Source: Micromonospora sp. PLK6-60
GTDB lineage: Bacteria > Actinomycetota > Actinomycetes > Mycobacteriales > Micromonosporaceae
DNA: 64,000 nt
Assembly (NCBI RefSeq): GCF_019890675.1
Contig: NZ_JAIOAA010000002.1
Coordinates: 186,001 to 250,000 of the forward strand
Reading direction: 5' to 3'
The position numbers and the translations under genes are program-made. Position 1 is the stretch's first letter. Each line of letters starts with the position of its first letter. Below the pieces are notes generated by a model that saw nothing but the letters and a program-made list of their open reading frames with translations, did not search any database and had not been told where the DNA came from. Shown piece by piece: positions 37,921-46,513 of this stretch.

Positions 37921-40080
37921 GTGGCCGGCGGCGCGGAGGACTTCAGCGGGCCGGGCGCCCAGGAGTACGCCGCCACCTGGGCCCGGGCCGTACGCCGGCT
38001 CGGGTTCGTGCCGATGAGCGCGACCGAGACCGAGCGCCTGCTGCTGACCCAGACCGTACGGCTGGCCCGGGGGCTGCTCGCCGAGCCGTTCTCGGTCCGG
38101 CCGGCGGCGGAGGTGGGGCGGGCGCTGGTGGAGGCGCACCTGACCGAGCCGGGCGTACTCGACTGGTCGGTGCGGGCGCTCGGCGAGCGGTTCGTGCCGC
38201 TGGTGTTGCCCGACCGGGCCGGTCCGGGCGGGCTGGCCGGGCGGACCGACGCCCTCCAGGCGGCCCTGGCCGCCGCCTTCGCCCGGGCCCTGCGCGACCG
38301 GACCTTCAGCCAGCAGGAACGCATCGCCCGCTCCGCCTGGCAGGCCCGGGACGCGGTCGAACAGGCGCTGCGTGACAGCGAGGCGCGGTTCCGGGCGGTC
38401 TTCACCGGCGCGGCCATCGGCATCGGCATCGCCGACACCGAGGGCCGGATCGTCGACGTGAACCAGTCCTTCGCCGACATGCTCGGCTACTCGATCGACG
38501 AGCTGCGGCAGATCAACGTGGCGTCGCTGTTCCACGCCGAGGACGCGGCCGGGATGTGGGAGCTCTACCAGGAGTTGATCGCCGGCAAGCACGACTCGGC
38601 CCGGGTGGAGAAGCGCTACCACCGCAAGGACGGCAGCGTCGTCTGGACCGACCTGGCGGTCTCCCTGGTCCGGCACGACGACGGCCGGCCCCGGTTCACG
38701 GTGGCGATGATCGAGGACATCACCGAGCGGTACGAGCTCCAGCAGCGGTTGCGCTTCCAGGCGCTGCACGACCCGCTCACCGGCCTGCCGAACCGTACGC
38801 TGTTCTTCGAGACCCTCGGCCAGGTCCTGCGGGCCGCCGCGCCGCGGCACCGGGTGGGGGTCTGTTTCCTCGACCTGGACGGCTTCAAGGCGGTCAACGA
38901 CAGCCTCGGCCACGACCTGGGCGACCGGCTGCTGGTGGTGATCGCCCGGCGGCTCGCGGACTGCGTGGCGGAGCGCGGCCACCTGGTCGCCCGGATGGGC
39001 GGGGACGAGTTCGTCATCCTGGTCGACGGCGGTGGCGACCTGGACCAGGTGGTCGCGGTGGCGGAGTCCGCGCTGGCCGCGGTGGCCGCCCCGGTGATCA
39101 TCGGGGATCAGCAGCTGGCCGTGTCGGCCAGCATCGGCATCGTGAACTGCCCGGCGGAGGAGACCGACGCCTCCGAGCTGATGAAGGCCGCCGACACCAC
39201 CCTCTACTGGGCCAAGGCCGAGGGGCGGGGCCGCTGGGCGGTGTACGACCCGGAGCGCGGCGCCCGGGACATCGCCCGCTCGGCGCTGGCCGCCGGGCTG
39301 CCCGCCGCCCTCGACCGGGGCGAGTTCGTGGTGCACTACCAACCGATCGTGTCCCTGTTGGACGGCTCGATGCGGGCGGTGGAGGCGCTGGTCCGCTGGC
39401 AACACCCCGAGCTGGGGCTGCTCGGCCCGGACCGGTTCATCGGGCTGGCCGAGGAGACCGGGCTGATCGTCCGGCTGGGCGCGTGGGTGCTCGACCGGGC
39501 CTGCCGGGACGCGGAGGCGTGGCGGCGCCGGTTCCCGGGCGCCGGGCTGGTGGTCAGCGTCAACCTGGCCGCCCGGCAGGTGGAGGCCCCGGCCATCGTG
39601 GAGACCGTGGCGGCGGCGCTGGCCGGCAGCGGGCTGCCGGCGGAGCTGCTGCAACTGGAGCTGACCGAGAGTGCGGTGATGGGCACCGCGGGGGAGCCGC
39701 TGCGCGCGCTGCACCGGCTGGCCGCGCTCGGCGTACGGATGGCGATCGACGACTTCGGCACCGGCTACTCGAACCTGGCGTACCTGCGGCGGTTGCCGAT
39801 CCACTGCCTGAAGCTGGCCGGGCCGTTCGTCGAGGGGATCCGGGCCGACGGACCGGCCGCCGCCGCCGACCACCGGGACGAGCGGATCGTGGACGCCCTG
39901 GTCCGGCTGGCGCACGCGCTGGAACTGAACGTGACCGCCGAGGCGGTGGAGACCGGCGCGCAGGCGGAGCGGCTGCGGGCGCTGCGCTGCGACACCGGGC
40001 AGGGCCGGTGGTTCGGCGCGCCGGTGCCGGCGGAGGCGATCACCGCCCGGCTCGGCGGTGAGGCAGGATCGGCGGCGTGA
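37921..40080 (+). CDS. PAS-GGDEF-EAL cyclic-di-GMP enzyme
   Basis: A 719-aa soluble protein. An N-terminal helical region (1-~145) precedes a PAS/PAC (~150-270: FRAVFTGAAIGIGIADTEGR, NQSFADMLGYS, ENITERYEL-like IEDITERYEL). GGDEF is ~280-430 with an intact MGGDEF (~360) and no RxxD inhibitory site before it. EAL is ~445-700 with EALVRW (~486), ELTESAVM, DDFGTGYSNLAYL and TAEAVET. Both synthase and phosphodiesterase motifs are intact. Architecture matches Streptomyces RmdA-type proteins that control development through c-di-GMP. The GTG start is 7 bp after the methyltransferase gene. Confidence 0.93.
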   Translation: MAGGAEDFSGPGAQEYAATWARAVRRLGFVPMSATETERLLLTQTVRLARGLLAEPFSVRPAAEVGRALVEAHLTEPGVLDWSVRALGERFVPLVLPDRAGPGGLAGRTDALQAALAAAFARALRDRTFSQQERIARSAWQARDAVEQALRDSEARFRAVFTGAAIGIGIADTEGRIVDVNQSFADMLGYSIDELRQINVASLFHAEDAAGMWELYQELIAGKHDSARVEKRYHRKDGSVVWTDLAVSLVRHDDGRPRFTVAMIEDITERYELQQRLRFQALHDPLTGLPNRTLFFETLGQVLRAAAPRHRVGVCFLDLDGFKAVNDSLGHDLGDRLLVVIARRLADCVAERGHLVARMGGDEFVILVDGGGDLDQVVAVAESALAAVAAPVIIGDQQLAVSASIGIVNCPAEETDASELMKAADTTLYWAKAEGRGRWAVYDPERGARDIARSALAAGLPAALDRGEFVVHYQPIVSLLDGSMRAVEALVRWQHPELGLLGPDRFIGLAEETGLIVRLGAWVLDRACRDAEAWRRRFPGAGLVVSVNLAARQVEAPAIVETVAAALAGSGLPAELLQLELTESAVMGTAGEPLRALHRLAALGVRMAIDDFGTGYSNLAYLRRLPIHCLKLAGPFVEGIRADGPAAAADHRDERIVDALVRLAHALELNVTAEAVETGAQAERLRALRCDTGQGRWFGAPVPAEAITARLGGEAGSAA

Positions 40081-40096
40081 GCGGACGGGAGCGGGC

Positions 40097-40597
40097 ATGG
40101 GACTGACCGACGGCGAGGCGGTGGCCTCGCTGGTCGCCGGGTTGGCCATCCTGGCCGGGCTGGCCGGGGTGGTGGTGCCGGGGCTGCCGGCGTTGCCGCT
40201 GTGCTGGGCCGGGGTGCTGGTGTGGGCGCTGCTCACCGACGCCGGGCCGGGCCGCTGGGCGGTGCTGGCCGCCGCCACGGTGGTCGCGGCGGGGGCCACC
40301 GTCATCAAGTACGTCTGGCCGGGCCGCAACCTGCGCAACGCCGGGGTGCCCACGTCCACCCTGCTGGCCGGCGCGCTGCTGGGGCTGGTCGGCTTCTTCG
40401 TGATCCCGGTGATCGGCCTGGTGATCGGCTTCGTCGCCGGGGTGTGGGGCGCCGAACGGCTGCGGCTGGGCAGCAACCAGCTCGCCTGGCCGGCCACCAG
40501 GCAGGCGCTCGGCGCGGCCGGACTGTCCATCCTGGTCGAGTTCACCGCCGGCGTGGTGATCGGCACCATCTGGGTGTTCGGCCTGCTGTTCGCCTGA
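40097..40597 (+). CDS. DUF456-family membrane protein
   Basis: A 166-aa protein with four to five helices. The family-typical VVVPGLPALPLCWAGVLVWA lies at residues ~28-47, and LGLVGFFVIPVIGLVIGFVA in the glycine-rich second half. Function of DUF456 is not known. ATG 40097 lies 17 bp after the c-di-GMP gene, and the next gene starts 20 bp later. Part of its sequence (40264-40300) is repeated at 41151-41187. Confidence 0.85.
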   Translation: MGLTDGEAVASLVAGLAILAGLAGVVVPGLPALPLCWAGVLVWALLTDAGPGRWAVLAAATVVAAGATVIKYVWPGRNLRNAGVPTSTLLAGALLGLVGFFVIPVIGLVIGFVAGVWGAERLRLGSNQLAWPATRQALGAAGLSILVEFTAGVVIGTIWVFGLLFA

Positions 40598-40617
40598 CTC
40601 GGCGCGACGGGAGCGTG

Positions 40618-41088
40618 ATGGACCTGCTGGCATGGCCGGCACGCCGGCTGGCCGGCCTGGTGGCCCGGATCCTGGACGTCGACGGTACGCCTGACGAGCG
40701 GCGCGCCGAGGTGATGAGCGACATCACCTCGGCGCCCGCCGACGAGCTCGACCTGTCGATGCGGCACATGGCCCGGGCCGTCACCTGGGGCGTGCTGTTC
40801 GCCGCGGTGCTGCCGGCCTCCCTGGTGCTGCTCCTGCTGGTCTCGCTGCTGACCGGCGAACGGGAGGGAGCGGTATTCCGGGCGGTCTTCGTGGTGAGTG
40901 CCGTGCTGGCCTTCTTCCTCATGTTCATGGCGGGTGTGCACCTGGTGAAGATGCTGGTGGCGAACGAGCTGCGGGAGGGCTGGTGGGACCTGGGCAACCG
41001 GTGGTGGCGGGCGGCGATGCTGGCCCAGACACCGGACGTCGTGGTGGCCCTGGGACTGGCGGTCGTACTCGCGGTGTCGATGGCCTGA
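40618..41088 (+). CDS. hypothetical membrane protein
   Basis: A 156-aa protein. After a cytoplasmic N-terminus (~1-55, including DGTPDERRAEVMSDITSAP) come helices at ~58-78, ~88-112 and ~137-155, and the aromatic-rich segment GWWDLGNRWWRAAMLAQTPD. I do not recognise a family; it resembles small holin-like or DUF1469-like proteins only in layout. Operonic with DUF456. Confidence 0.7.
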   Translation: MDLLAWPARRLAGLVARILDVDGTPDERRAEVMSDITSAPADELDLSMRHMARAVTWGVLFAAVLPASLVLLLLVSLLTGEREGAVFRAVFVVSAVLAFFLMFMAGVHLVKMLVANELREGWWDLGNRWWRAAMLAQTPDVVVALGLAVVLAVSMA

Positions 41089-41150
41089 CGGCGGTACGGG
41101 CCGGGTACAGCGACCGTCCCGACCCCCACCTGGCCGCTCAGGGCCGGGTC

Positions 41151-41187
41151 GCTGGCCGCCGCCACCGTGGTCGCGGCGGGGGCCAGC
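41151..41187. repeat. 37-bp copy of part of the DUF456 gene
   Basis: 35 of 37 bases match 40264-40300. In this copy the frame still reads LAAATVVAAGA, as in the gene, but there is no start or remaining domain. It lies in the gap before the MBL gene, and looks like a remnant of duplication or gene conversion. Confidence 0.6.
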
Positions 41188-41235
41188 GCGCCGAAAGCCG
41201 GTGACGCCGGTCGGCCCGGCGCGTACGGTCGGCCG

Positions 41236-41982
41236 GTGCGGATCTTCGTTCTCGGTGGCCTCGGTGCCTGGCCCACGGCGCGGCAGGGCTGCTCCGGTTT
41301 CCTGATCGAGCAGGCCGGCTTCCGCCTGCTTGTCGACCCGGGTTACGCGACCGTGCAGCCGCTGCTGTCCCGGGTGCCCGCCGCCGCGGTCGACGCGGTG
41401 TACGTCAGCCACGGCCACCCCGACCACTGCGCCGACCTGCAACCGTTGCTGCGGGCGCGGGTGCTCGTCGACCGCGACGGCCCGGCCCTGCCGGTGCACG
41501 CCCCGGCCGGCAGCCTGGACGCGCTGCTCGGCGTGGACGAGCCGGGGCTGGTCGACGGGGCGTACCGGCTGCACGCGTTCGCCCCGGGGGATTGCTTCGA
41601 CGTCGGTCCGTTCGCGGTGCGCACGTGGGCGCTGCCGCACTGGGTGAGCAACGCCGGGGCGCGGTTCGCCGGGCCGGACGGGGTGGTCGCCTACACCGGT
41701 GACACCGGACCGGGCCGGGAGCTGATCGAGCTGGCCCGCGACGCCGACCTGCTGATCGCGGAGGCCACCTACGTGGACACCGTTCCCGACCGGCACGCCG
41801 GGAACCTGTCCAGCGCCGCCGAGGTCGGCCGGTACGCCGCCGCGGCGGGGACGCGGCGGGTGCTGCTCACCCACCTGTGGCCGGGCACCTCGCCGGCGGC
41901 GGCGGTGGCGGCGGCGCGGCGGGCGTACGCCGGTCCGGTCGACGTCGCCGGGCCGGGACTGGTGTGCGACGTACCGTCCTGA
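41236..41982 (+). CDS. MBL-fold metallo-hydrolase (RNase Z/UPF0173-like)
   Basis: A 248-aa protein with the metal motif SHGHPDHCADL (HxHxDH), the later ligands in LPHWVSNAG and AYTGDTGPG, and LLTHLWPGT. N-terminal VRIFVLGGLGAWP and the GCSGFLI loop fit the ribonuclease-Z-like class of small-molecule or phosphodiester hydrolases. TACGGT lies 6 nt before the GTG, so translation is likely leaderless. Substrate unknown. Confidence 0.88.
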   Translation: MRIFVLGGLGAWPTARQGCSGFLIEQAGFRLLVDPGYATVQPLLSRVPAAAVDAVYVSHGHPDHCADLQPLLRARVLVDRDGPALPVHAPAGSLDALLGVDEPGLVDGAYRLHAFAPGDCFDVGPFAVRTWALPHWVSNAGARFAGPDGVVAYTGDTGPGRELIELARDADLLIAEATYVDTVPDRHAGNLSSAAEVGRYAAAAGTRRVLLTHLWPGTSPAAAVAAARRAYAGPVDVAGPGLVCDVPS

Positions 41983-42116
41983 TGCCGCCGGGCCGGCCGT
42001 GGCGGGCCGGTGCCGCGGCCGGCCGGATCGGTTCGGGGCGGACGGGTGGCGCGGGTCCCTCCTTCGTGGGAGGCGACTGGCCCGGCGGCGGGAGGCCGGC
42101 CGGGTGGTGAATTCCT

Positions 42117-42122
42117 AGCGTC
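42117..42122 (+). promoter_or_regulatory. -10 box of a leaderless promoter (TAGCGT)
   Basis: TAGCGT ends 5 bp before the ATG at 42128 with no ribosome site between. Confidence 0.5.
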
Positions 42123-42127
42123 GAGGC

Positions 42128-43039
42128 ATGGTCCTGCTCGCGCCGCCGGCCGTCCGGCGAACCTCTCGTGCCTGGGCGCTGGTCCGGCTGACCCGTCCCT
42201 GGTTCTGGCCGCTCGGCTGGGCCGCCGCCTACCTCGGCGCGGTGCTGGCGACCCGGTCGTGGCTGCCCCCGGCGGACGCGACCCCGCGCTGGGCCGCCGC
42301 GCTGGTCGTGCTGGGGCCGCTGGTCTGGGGTGCGGTGCTCGCCGGCAACGACCGGTACGACCTGCCCAGCGACCGGCGCAATCCGCGCAAGGCGACCGCC
42401 CCGCTGGTCACCGGCGTGCTGACCGAGGCGGACCTGGCCCGTTGGCAGCACCGGTACGAGGTGGCCGCCGTGCTGGTGGCGCTGCTGATCGGTCCGGTCT
42501 TCGCGGCGGGCACCGTCGCCGTGCTGGTGCTCGGCCGGCTCTACAGCGCCCCGCCGGTGCGGCTCAAGGCCCGGCCGGGGGCGGACGTCGCCGTCAACGC
42601 GGTCGTGGTGGGCGTGCTCGCGCCGCTGGCCGGCTGGGCGTTGCACCGGCCGGTGGCGGAGTACCCGGTGGCGCTGGCCGCGCTGGGCGTCCTGCTGGCG
42701 GCGGCGCTCTACCTGCCGACCACGGTGCTGGACGTGGCGGCCGACGCGCTGGCCGGTGACACCACCGCGGCGGTGCGGTGGTCACCGCGGTGGTGTCGCC
42801 GGCTCGGTCTCGGTCTCTGGGTGGCGGCGACCGCCCTCTGGCTGGCCTGCTGCCACCTCGACCTGCTGGTGACGCGGGACTCGTGGACCGTGCAGACGGC
42901 GGTGGCGCCGGTGCTGGTGGTGGCGTACGCGATGGCGGTGCGGCGGCCGACGATCGCCCGGATGGCGGCCGTCTGCCTGGTGTTCGCCGTGCCGGCGCTC
43001 GACTTCCTGTGGGCCTGGGTGAACGCCGTACGACCCTGA
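42128..43039 (+). CDS. UbiA-family prenyltransferase
   Basis: A 303-aa protein with eight to nine helices. The first Asp-rich motif is GNDRYDLPSDRRNPRKA (NDxxDxxxD), followed by GRLYSAPPVRLK (YSxPP) and the second acidic motif LDVAADALAGD. These coordinate Mg2+ and the prenyl diphosphate. The aromatic or lipid acceptor is unknown. The gene stands alone, followed by a strong double hairpin. Confidence 0.88.
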   Translation: MVLLAPPAVRRTSRAWALVRLTRPWFWPLGWAAAYLGAVLATRSWLPPADATPRWAAALVVLGPLVWGAVLAGNDRYDLPSDRRNPRKATAPLVTGVLTEADLARWQHRYEVAAVLVALLIGPVFAAGTVAVLVLGRLYSAPPVRLKARPGADVAVNAVVVGVLAPLAGWALHRPVAEYPVALAALGVLLAAALYLPTTVLDVAADALAGDTTAAVRWSPRWCRRLGLGLWVAATALWLACCHLDLLVTRDSWTVQTAVAPVLVVAYAMAVRRPTIARMAAVCLVFAVPALDFLWAWVNAVRP

Positions 43040-43051
43040 CCGAGCGTGGGT

Positions 43052-43118
43052 GGCGCGGGACGCCCGAGGGGTACGGCGTCACGCCGTACGAGTGAGAGAG
43101 AGGTGGGCGTCCCGCGCC
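43052..43118 (+). terminator. nested double hairpin after the UbiA gene
   Basis: Outer arms GGCGCGGGACGCCC (43052-43065) and GGGCGTCCCGCGCC (43105-43118) are exact complements. Inside lies a second perfect hairpin, GTACGGCG-TCA-CGCCGTAC (43071-43089). It starts 13 bp after the stop. Confidence 0.7.
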
Positions 43119-43240
43119 GGCCGGGCGGTGCCGAGCGCCCGGGGTGGGCCCGTCGCGAGCGGGCCGGCCAACGGGTTCCAGGATGCCCGGGCGGGGGACG
43201 TGCCGGCAACGCAATTTGCGAGTTCGAAACGGCCGATGGA

Positions 43241-43269
43241 TTGACCATCGTCAGCGGCGGGAGCAGACT
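43241..43269 (+). promoter_or_regulatory. sigma-70-type promoter of the APC permease
   Basis: TTGACC (43241-43246), 17-bp spacer, CAGACT (43264-43269); 42 bp before the GTG start. Confidence 0.6.
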
Positions 43270-43291
43270 CGGGCGCACTCGTATCGGGGAT

Positions 43292-43306
43292 CACCTCCAG
43301 GAGGTG
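43292..43306 (+). promoter_or_regulatory. palindrome over the permease ribosome site
   Basis: CACCTCCAGGAGGTG contains the GGAGGTG ribosome site 4 nt before GTG 43311, together with its own complement. The 5' part could base-pair with and hide the site. Confidence 0.4.
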
Positions 43307-43310
43307 TGCA

Positions 43311-44849
43311 GTGGCCACCACGCCCGCGCCGACCGCCGAGCAGCCGATGGACGACGACGCCCGCCGGCTCGCCGAACTCGGATACAAGCAGGAGCTGCAC
43401 CGCAAGTGGAGCGGCTTCTCCAACTTCGCCATCTCGTTCTCGATCATCTCGATCCTGGCCGGCTGCTTCACCACCTTCGGCCAGGCGTGGAACAACGGCG
43501 GCCCGGTCGCCATCTCCTGGGGCTGGCCGCTGATCTCGCTGTTCATCCTGATCATCGGCTGCTGCCTGGCCGAGCTGGTGTCGGCGTACCCGACGGCCGG
43601 CGGGATCTACTGGTGGGCGGCGAAGATGGGCCGCCCGGTGCACGGCTGGTTCACCGGCTGGCTCAACCTGATCGGGCTGGTCGCGGTCACCGCCTCGGTC
43701 GACTACGGCTGCGCGACCTTCCTCAACCTGACCCTGTCGGCGCTCTTCGACGGCTGGGCGGGGACGCTGAGCCAGGCGTTCCTGCTGTTCGTGATCATCC
43801 TGGCCCTGCACGGGCTGATCAACATCTTCGGGCACCGGATCATCGACGTACTCCAGAACGTCTCGGTCTGGTGGCACGTGGCCGGCGCGGCGGCCGTGGT
43901 GGCCATCCTGCTGCTGGTCCCGGACGACCACCAGAGCTTCCGGTTCGTCTTCACCGAGCGGTTCAACAACTCCGGCTTCGCCGACGGGTCCACCGGCGGG
44001 CTGACCTTCTGGTTCTATGTGCTGCCGCTGGGCTTCCTGCTCACCCAGTACACGATCACCGGCTTCGACGCCTGCGCGCACGTGTCGGAGGAGACCCGGG
44101 ACGCGTCGCAGTCCGCCGCGCGCGGCCTCTGGCGGTCCATCTTCTATTCGGCGGTGGGCGGCTGGATCCTGCTGCTGGCGTTCCTGTTCGCGGCCACCGA
44201 CGTGGACGCGATCAACTCGGCGGGCGGCTTCTCCGGGGCGATCTTCGAAACGGCGCTCACCCCGTTCTTCTTCAAGACGGTCATCATCATCTCCACCATC
44301 GGGCAGTTCTTCTGCGGGATGAGCTGCGTGACCTCGATGTCCCGGATGGCGTACGCGTTCAGTCGGGACCGGGCGGTCCCCGGCTGGCGGCTCTGGTCCC
44401 GGGTGGACCGCAACGGCACCCCGGTCAACGCCATCATCGGGGCGACCGCGGCCGGGCTGGTGCTCACCCTGCCCGCCCTCTACCAGTCCGGCGGCGTGCC
44501 GGTCGCCTTCTACGCGGTGGTCTCGGTGGCGGTGATCGGGCTCTACCTCTCCTTCCTGATCCCGATCTTCCTGCGGCTGCGGATGGGCGACCGGTTCGTC
44601 CCCGGGCCGTGGACGCTCGGCCCGAAGTACAAGCTGCTCGGCTGGATCGCGGTGATCGAGATCGCGATCATCTCGGTCTACTTCGTGCTGCCGATCGTGC
44701 CGGCCGGGGTGCCCGGGCACGCCGACTTCACCTGGACGGCGGTGAACTACGCGCCGCTCGCGGTGGGTGGGGTGCTGCTCGGGGTGGCGGTGTGGTGGTG
44801 GGCCTCGGCGCGGAAGTGGTTCACCGGCCCCCGCCGCACCGTCGACTGA
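43311..44849 (+). CDS. APC-superfamily amino acid permease (GABA/choline-type)
   Basis: A 512-aa transporter with 12 helices. The N-terminal LGYKQELHRKWSGFSNFAISF and YPTAGGIYWWAAKMG are hallmarks of the amino acid/choline transporter (ACT) family that includes GABA permeases; TGFDACAHVSEETRDASQSA fits the same group. Substrate probably GABA, another amino acid or a polyamine-like amine (inference). It is 6.5 kb from a putative gamma-glutamyl-amine operon and may feed it, but nothing shows co-regulation. Confidence 0.9.
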   Translation: MATTPAPTAEQPMDDDARRLAELGYKQELHRKWSGFSNFAISFSIISILAGCFTTFGQAWNNGGPVAISWGWPLISLFILIIGCCLAELVSAYPTAGGIYWWAAKMGRPVHGWFTGWLNLIGLVAVTASVDYGCATFLNLTLSALFDGWAGTLSQAFLLFVIILALHGLINIFGHRIIDVLQNVSVWWHVAGAAAVVAILLLVPDDHQSFRFVFTERFNNSGFADGSTGGLTFWFYVLPLGFLLTQYTITGFDACAHVSEETRDASQSAARGLWRSIFYSAVGGWILLLAFLFAATDVDAINSAGGFSGAIFETALTPFFFKTVIIISTIGQFFCGMSCVTSMSRMAYAFSRDRAVPGWRLWSRVDRNGTPVNAIIGATAAGLVLTLPALYQSGGVPVAFYAVVSVAVIGLYLSFLIPIFLRLRMGDRFVPGPWTLGPKYKLLGWIAVIEIAIISVYFVLPIVPAGVPGHADFTWTAVNYAPLAVGGVLLGVAVWWWASARKWFTGPRRTVD

Positions 44850-44897
44850 GGTTCGCAGGGGCCCCGCTGAGCCGGACGAACTGGCATCATCGGGCCG

Positions 44898-45608
44898 GTG
44901 AGTGTCGTGTTGCTGCTCTCCCTGGTGGGCCTGGCCCTGGTCGACAGCACCAGCATCGGCACCCTCTTCATCCCGGTCTGGCTGCTGCTCGCGCCGAATG
45001 GGCTGCGGGCCGGGCGGCTGCTCGGCTACCTCGCCACCATCGCGGCGTTCTACTTCGTCGTCGGCGTGCTGCTCGTCGTCGGCGGCACCCGCCTCGCGGC
45101 CCTGCTGGCGGCGGGGACGGCGAGCCGGCCGCTGCTGATCGCGCAGTTCGCCGTCGGTGCCGTCCTGCTCCTGCTCAGCTTCTGGGTGGAGAAGCGCAAG
45201 GGGCTCGCCGTCGCGGCGATCCTGCGCTGGCGGGACCGGGCGGTCAGCGGCGCGTCCGGCTCGGGCGCGTTGACCGGCCTGGCCCTGCTCGCGGCGCTGG
45301 CCGAGGTGGCCACGATGCTGCCGTACCTCGGTGCGATCGGCATGATGGCGACCGCCGACCTGCCGGCCTGGCTGATCCCGGTCCTGCTGGCCGGCTACTG
45401 CGTGGTGATGATCCTGCCGGCGGTGCTGCTCCTCACGCTCCGCGCCGCCGGTCCGCGCTGGGTCGAGGCGCTGTTGGCGCGGCTGGACGCCTGGGTGCTG
45501 GCCAAGGGCGGCGGGCTGCTGAGCTGGGCGCTGGGCATCGCGGGCTTCCTGGTCGCCCGGGACGCCGCCGCCCGGCTGTGGTTCCCGCAACTCCTCGGCG
45601 GCGGGTGA
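44898..45608 (+). CDS. GAP-family (Sap-like) membrane protein
   Basis: A 236-aa protein with six helices: N-terminal LSLVGLALVDSTSIGTLFIP, then two more helices, a basic loop (VEKRKGLAVAAILRWRDR), ALAEVATMLPYLGAIGMM and a long C-terminal helix pair. The family includes mycobacterial Sap, needed for sulfolipid export. Cargo unknown here. CATCAT lies 7 nt before the GTG, consistent with a leaderless transcript. Confidence 0.82.
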   Translation: MSVVLLLSLVGLALVDSTSIGTLFIPVWLLLAPNGLRAGRLLGYLATIAAFYFVVGVLLVVGGTRLAALLAAGTASRPLLIAQFAVGAVLLLLSFWVEKRKGLAVAAILRWRDRAVSGASGSGALTGLALLAALAEVATMLPYLGAIGMMATADLPAWLIPVLLAGYCVVMILPAVLLLTLRAAGPRWVEALLARLDAWVLAKGGGLLSWALGIAGFLVARDAAARLWFPQLLGGG

Positions 45609-45744
45609 TCCCGATGCCGCCGCGGCGATGACCGGTTCGCGGACGGGACGGCTCGCGGACGGACGGCTCCTTTCCGTCCCGGCCGCATCGGGCGCGCGGG
45701 CCGGCAGACGCCCGGCCGGCGGGCACGACGCCGGCGGCACCTCG

Positions 45745-45861
45745 TCCGCGCCCTACCAACTTGACCTCACAAACGAATCAACGACCCCCATCATTGCCGC
45801 AAGCGGGCGCGACGGAGCCACCACATGATTCGTCTACGACATCAAGTTGGTAGGGCGCGGA
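45745..45861. mobile_element. 117-bp MITE-like element with 20-bp perfect terminal inverted repeats
   Basis: TCCGCGCCCTACCAACTTGA (45745-45764) and its exact complement (45842-45861) bound the element. Eight bp inside each arm a second inverted pair, ACGAATCA (45773-45780) and TGATTCGT (45826-45833), is placed symmetrically. The middle has AT-rich parts unlike the surroundings. No open frame. It lies in the 361-bp gap between convergent genes; the rest of the gap (45609-45744 and 45862-45969) shows nothing I can identify. No clear target-site duplication was seen, so mobility is inferred from structure only. Confidence 0.6.
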
Positions 45862-45969
45862 ACGCACCCCACCCGGTCCGGGCGAAGACACGCGCCACCC
45901 GGGGATCAGCGAGGTGGCGAGCGCTCGATCCCCGGTCCACCGCTGGGAGGCGGGCGCCCGGAGTGCGGG

Positions 45970-46467
45970 TCAGCGCGGCTTGAGCAGGCCGCGGTCGGCC
46001 AGGAAGGCGCGCAGCGTCTCGGCGTCCCGGTCGGACATCAGGTGGCGGGGGATCACCGTCGCCGGCATCCGGCCGACGAACACGATCCAGAACTCGGGGG
46101 TGTCCCGCACCTCGGTGACCCCGTCCCAGGCGATGCCGCCGGATTCCGTGCCGCTGCGCATCATGATGTTCTCGTCGGTGATGTCGTAACCGCCCTCGAC
46201 GGCGTAGCCGCTGGAGCGGCGCCGGGCGCGCCACCGCACCCACGGCGGGTACAGCATCGACAGCAGGCCGGCCACCACCAGCGTCGTGCACAGCGGCGTG
46301 ACCTTGTCACCCCAGGTGAACCCCCGCGTGACGAGGAAACCGAGCGCCCCGGCCGCCGCCAGCGCCGCGCCGATGTAACCGAACCGGCGCAGCCGGACAC
46401 TGCTGAGGACCGCGGCCACCCGGCCCGGGTAGGCGGGATCGGCCGGGACGTCGAAACGGATGTGCAC
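45970..46467 (-). CDS. YcxB-like membrane protein
   Basis: A 165-aa protein with two helices (~residues 29-46 and 60-77) and a cytoplasmic beta-rich YcxB/PH-like domain (YDITDENIMMRSGTESGG, WDGVTEVRDTPEFWIVF, IPRHLMSDRDAETLRAFL). Same layout as the protein at 2747. Function unknown; it stands alone. Confidence 0.78.
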   Translation of the reverse strand: MHIRFDVPADPAYPGRVAAVLSSVRLRRFGYIGAALAAAGALGFLVTRGFTWGDKVTPLCTTLVVAGLLSMLYPPWVRWRARRRSSGYAVEGGYDITDENIMMRSGTESGGIAWDGVTEVRDTPEFWIVFVGRMPATVIPRHLMSDRDAETLRAFLADRGLLKPR

Positions 46468-46513
46468 GCCGAAACGATAGTGCCTCCGGCCGGCCGGCGA
46501 CCTTTGGCGCGAA

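Noticed and set aside
37762..41874. Long minus-strand frame of about 1370 codons
   Set aside because: Antisense to the c-di-GMP, DUF456 and MBL genes, which have clear motifs; translation is Arg/Gly/His repeat-like.
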